Source: BOG-933 sp037132135
GTDB lineage: Bacteria; Pseudomonadota; Alphaproteobacteria; Azospirillales; Azospirillaceae
NCBI GenBank assembly: GCA_037132135.1
Contig: JBAXPR010000025.1
Location: forward strand, 1 to 36,841
Direction of reading: 5' to 3'
DNA length: 36,841 bases
Part shown: positions 34,811 to 36,841 of the stretch, in pieces
Numbering within the stretch: position 1 is the first letter of the stretch
How the letters are laid out: each line of letters begins with the position of its first letter
The notes under the pieces: model-generated
Told to the model about the DNA's origin: nothing
Databases searched by the model: none
The model's input: only the letters and a program-made list of their open reading frames with translations
Translations under genes and position numbers: made by a program

Positions 34811-35536
34811 CTAGCTTTTCGGAGATGGTAATGGGCTATTCGACAATTCTGCACAACTGCGCTCTCGTCCTGCTAGGTAATTTTTCTGCGCGACGGTGAT
34901 GTCATTCACCTTGGCATCATTCGGCATCTCCCCAAGCTCTCCAGCGATTGATAGGGTGATTGCTTCTTCGAATGCCTCAACCGTAGCGATGGTTTGTGCA
35001 GAGATCGGCAGCCCGAAAACGCCGAACACGATGCTATACAAAACAACATGGGCAGCAACCCAGTCTGCTCCGAAATCTCGTACAGTTCTGATGCCCGTTA
35101 GGGGAACCACAATGAATGGCCCGGCTGGAACACCTATTGTACACAGCGCCAGACCGTAATCGATCGGGGCCGTAACCAGCCCCTCTTCAGTTGCTCGATC
35201 AACGAAACCTAACCAACCTCGCGAGGCATTGATGAACATCCGGTGCATAGCCACCCCGGCATCATCAGTTCTCCCAGCGATGAGGTGAGCCCCGGCGTTT
35301 AGTGGCTCGCTCACCCATGTAACCGCAAAGTTGTGCATTCCATGCGTGACCGCTAGGGGAAGTTCAGGGAATACGCTGCCAACGCCTGATAAAGTGTCGG
35401 AAACCCCGGCATTGAATGAGAACATTCCGTTGTTAAACCAATCAAGCAACGAATCATCTGCCTTTGCTGAAGAAGCCGGCGTAATCATGAAAAGCACAGA
35501 GAGCAAGAATGCAATTATTATAGAGCGATCTATCAT
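34811..35536 (-). CDS. MlaA/VacJ-like protein without lipobox
   Basis: 241 aa. The conserved course of MlaA is recognisable: FSFNAGVSD, HNFAVTWVSEPLNA, INASRGWLGFVDRA, DYGLALCTIGVPAGPF and VVPLTGIRTVRDFG. MlaA removes mislocalised phospholipids from the outer leaflet of the outer membrane. Unlike the E. coli lipoprotein there is no Cys at the signal cleavage site (ASSAKA then Asp-Asp), so it would be a soluble or porin-held protein. GGAG 8 nt before the ATG at 35536 sets the start. No mlaBCDEF genes are nearby. Confidence 0.82.
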   Translation of the reverse strand: MIDRSIIIAFLLSVLFMITPASSAKADDSLLDWFNNGMFSFNAGVSDTLSGVGSVFPELPLAVTHGMHNFAVTWVSEPLNAGAHLIAGRTDDAGVAMHRMFINASRGWLGFVDRATEEGLVTAPIDYGLALCTIGVPAGPFIVVPLTGIRTVRDFGADWVAAHVVLYSIVFGVFGLPISAQTIATVEAFEEAITLSIAGELGEMPNDAKVNDITVAQKNYLAGRERSCAELSNSPLPSPKS

Positions 35537-35623
35537 TGAAGTACTCCGCCGTATTCTATTAAATCTCAACCATGTCATGCCGCATGCCTGCATAATGCCA
35601 ATCAGATGGCGATTGCTAGGGCT

Positions 35624-35980
35624 TTATTTCTTCGCGAGAGCGGAAAACTGGTCATAAGACTCTAGTGCCTGGGCACCGTAGATTGCAGAGGGGCCGCCTC
35701 CCATGTAGACCGCCATCGAGATTACTTCAAGAACCTCTGCCCGAGTTCCGCCCAACTGAACGATTTCTTTAGCGTGGAATGCAAGGCACCCATCACAACG
35801 GGCGCCGATGCCTAGTGCCAACGCGATCAACTCCTTGGTTTTTGTGTCGAGAGCGCCCGGCGCAGTAGCAGCTTTGGCCAGGGCCCCAAATCCAGCCCAT
35901 GTTTCGGGACTGCTTTTGCGCGCTTCGCCCATCAGCGGCGACAACTCCTTAGCAATTTTCACCCAATCCTTATGCATCAT
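35624..35980 (-). CDS. Carboxymuconolactone decarboxylase / AhpD-like protein
   Basis: 118 aa. The AhpD/CMD core is clear: TKELIALALGIGARCDGCLAFH with a C-x-x-C and nearby His that form the thiol relay, then TRAEVLEVISMAVYMGGGPS. Such proteins act as peroxidase-linked thiol reductants. The double ATG at 35980/35977 has AAGGA directly upstream; the longer open frame is rejected. It is transcribed divergently from the NsrR-like gene with a 203-nt shared region, so control by that regulator is plausible. Confidence 0.88.
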   Translation of the reverse strand: MMHKDWVKIAKELSPLMGEARKSSPETWAGFGALAKAATAPGALDTKTKELIALALGIGARCDGCLAFHAKEIVQLGGTRAEVLEVISMAVYMGGGPSAIYGAQALESYDQFSALAKK

Positions 35981-36183
35981 AAGCTTCCTTTTCGATATCA
36001 GCGTCCGGACGGGCAAGCCCTTCTGGACAGAGCAACTCGTCGAGATGACCAGGATCACCCTTCCTGACGCTACCTCGGCGATGCTATGCAGCAAAATCGT
36101 TCAGCGCCCAAAATCATACATCTTGAATACCGGCATTGGCAATGCCATCTTCACATTGCAGGCAACGAAGCGAGATTTTTCCG
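35981..36183. promoter_or_regulatory. Divergent control region of the AhpD-like and NsrR-like genes
   Basis: It contains an inverted repeat GGCATT-GGC-AATGCC (36132-36146) and, on the minus strand, two AAGATG half-sites (near 36116-36124 and 36140-36150) that resemble halves of the NsrR consensus (AANATGCATTT). Suggestive of autoregulation, but weak. Confidence 0.3.
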
Positions 36184-36714
36184 ATGAGATTGACCCAGTT
36201 TTCCAATTACGCCATACGCACTCTGATCTATGCGGGCCTGAAGGGCCATCATCCCAGTGGTGTGCCAGAAATATCGCGGGCCTATGGCATATCCCAAAAC
36301 CACCTGAATAAGGTAGCGGCGGAGTTGTGTCATCTTGGGTACTTACAAATGACACGCGGACGGACTGGCGGAGTTCAGCTGGGGATGGCCCCTGAAATGA
36401 TTAGGATTGGTGACGTTATACGCCACACTGAGAGTACCGTATCATTTGTTGAGTGCTTTGACCCCGAAACTAATACCTGCCCACTTCGGGCGGAATGCAA
36501 ATTTCGAATTGCCCTGCAAAGTGCGCTTGGCGCCTTCTTTGCTGAACTTGATCGCCACACGCTTGCTGATTTCATAGAAGATAGCGAAAAGCTTGGTGCT
36601 TGTCTTGGGGTGACTATCTCAAAGACATCCGAAGTCAGGCCCAGTCTTGAGTCAATCGATTGTCAATGTGCGCCAGACATCTCGGAAAATACTGACGCGA
36701 TGCTCACAGCCTGA
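36184..36714 (+). CDS. Rrf2 family transcriptional regulator, NsrR-like
   Basis: 176 aa. Starts MRLTQFSNYAIRTLIYAGL, the Rrf2 winged helix, with recognition part ISRAYGISQNHLNKV. Three Cys follow at 91, 99 and 105 (ECFDPETNTCPLRAEC), the NsrR iron-sulfur ligand cluster, though the first spacing (x7) is longer than in E. coli (x4). Residue 8, Asp in characterised NsrR and a cluster ligand there, is Asn here. It is therefore probably an NO- or redox-sensing repressor. The ATG at 36184 begins the conserved domain; an upstream in-frame ATG is less likely. Another gene starts 46 nt downstream. Confidence 0.87.
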   Translation: MRLTQFSNYAIRTLIYAGLKGHHPSGVPEISRAYGISQNHLNKVAAELCHLGYLQMTRGRTGGVQLGMAPEMIRIGDVIRHTESTVSFVECFDPETNTCPLRAECKFRIALQSALGAFFAELDRHTLADFIEDSEKLGACLGVTISKTSEVRPSLESIDCQCAPDISENTDAMLTA

Positions 36715-36760
36715 TCGGTGTCGATTGGCGCGGCCAGTGGTTTTACAAGGAGGGCGTCAC

Positions 36761-36841
36761 ATGCTGATCCCAGCTGTTGCAATACGCGGAGGCATTACAC
36801 TGCTTTCTGAGATCATACAGATCGTATCTGGTGTGGTCATG
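36761..36841 (+). CDS. Start of a gene cut by the window end
   Basis: An ATG with a strong AAGGAGGG site 6 nt upstream opens a frame of at least 27 codons that runs off the window. The visible part (MLIPAVAIRGG, then LLSEIIQIVSGVV) is hydrophobic. It follows the NsrR-like gene by 46 nt and is likely co-transcribed. No family can be assigned from so short a piece. Confidence 0.6.
   Translation, partial: MLIPAVAIRGGITLLSEIIQIVSGVVM

Overview
The window is high-GC bacterial chromosome whose gene content points to an alphaproteobacterium, most likely of the Rhodospirillales (Rhodospirillum/Phaeospirillum/Magnetospirillum-like). Supporting features are a SAM-II-type riboswitch before metZ, pyruvate:ferredoxin oxidoreductase (nifJ), [NiFe]-hydrogenase maturation genes, a phasin, and bacteriohemerythrins with an NsrR-like regulator. 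The order-level placement is inference.

Region 1 (1-11000): penicillin-binding protein 1A (+); a cytochrome b561 and an exported TPR protein (-); then nifJ with a closely following dihydroorotate-dehydrogenase-like gene (+). An orphan 307-aa gene and a small membrane protein (+) follow.

Region 2 (11008-23840): thirteen consecutive minus-strand genes. In transcription order they are argD-argF-hslO-gor, a gap, then adh - two nucleoside-type ABC permeases - deoC - hypA - hypB - an undescribed 107-aa membrane protein - hypF - hypC. Nucleoside uptake, deoxyribose-phosphate cleavage to acetaldehyde and an aldehyde/alcohol dehydrogenase sit together and could form one salvage/fermentation route. 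hypD and hypE are not in the window.

Region 3 (24064-28679): a PLP aminotransferase, a single-domain response regulator, a SAM-II riboswitch controlling metZ (with a G10 tract at its ribosome binding site), the CCA-adding enzyme, and a structured intergenic stretch ending in a strong terminator. tag lies on the opposite strand beyond it.

Region 4 (29310-36841): composition becomes visibly more AT-rich and the genes change character. An IS5/IS427-type insertion sequence with a probable programmed -1 frameshift is followed by a secreted 513-aa protein of unknown function built from two copies of a ~145-residue domain. Next come two bacteriohemerythrins, each followed by a copy of a ~100-bp repeat, then a phasin, a DUF2892 protein, a small exported Gly-rich protein, an MlaA-like protein without a lipobox, an AhpD/CMD-like protein, a divergent NsrR-like Rrf2 regulator, and the start of another gene cut by the window end. 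Hemerythrins plus NsrR suggest an oxygen/nitric-oxide response neighbourhood, possibly acquired.

No tRNA, rRNA or CRISPR array was recognised.
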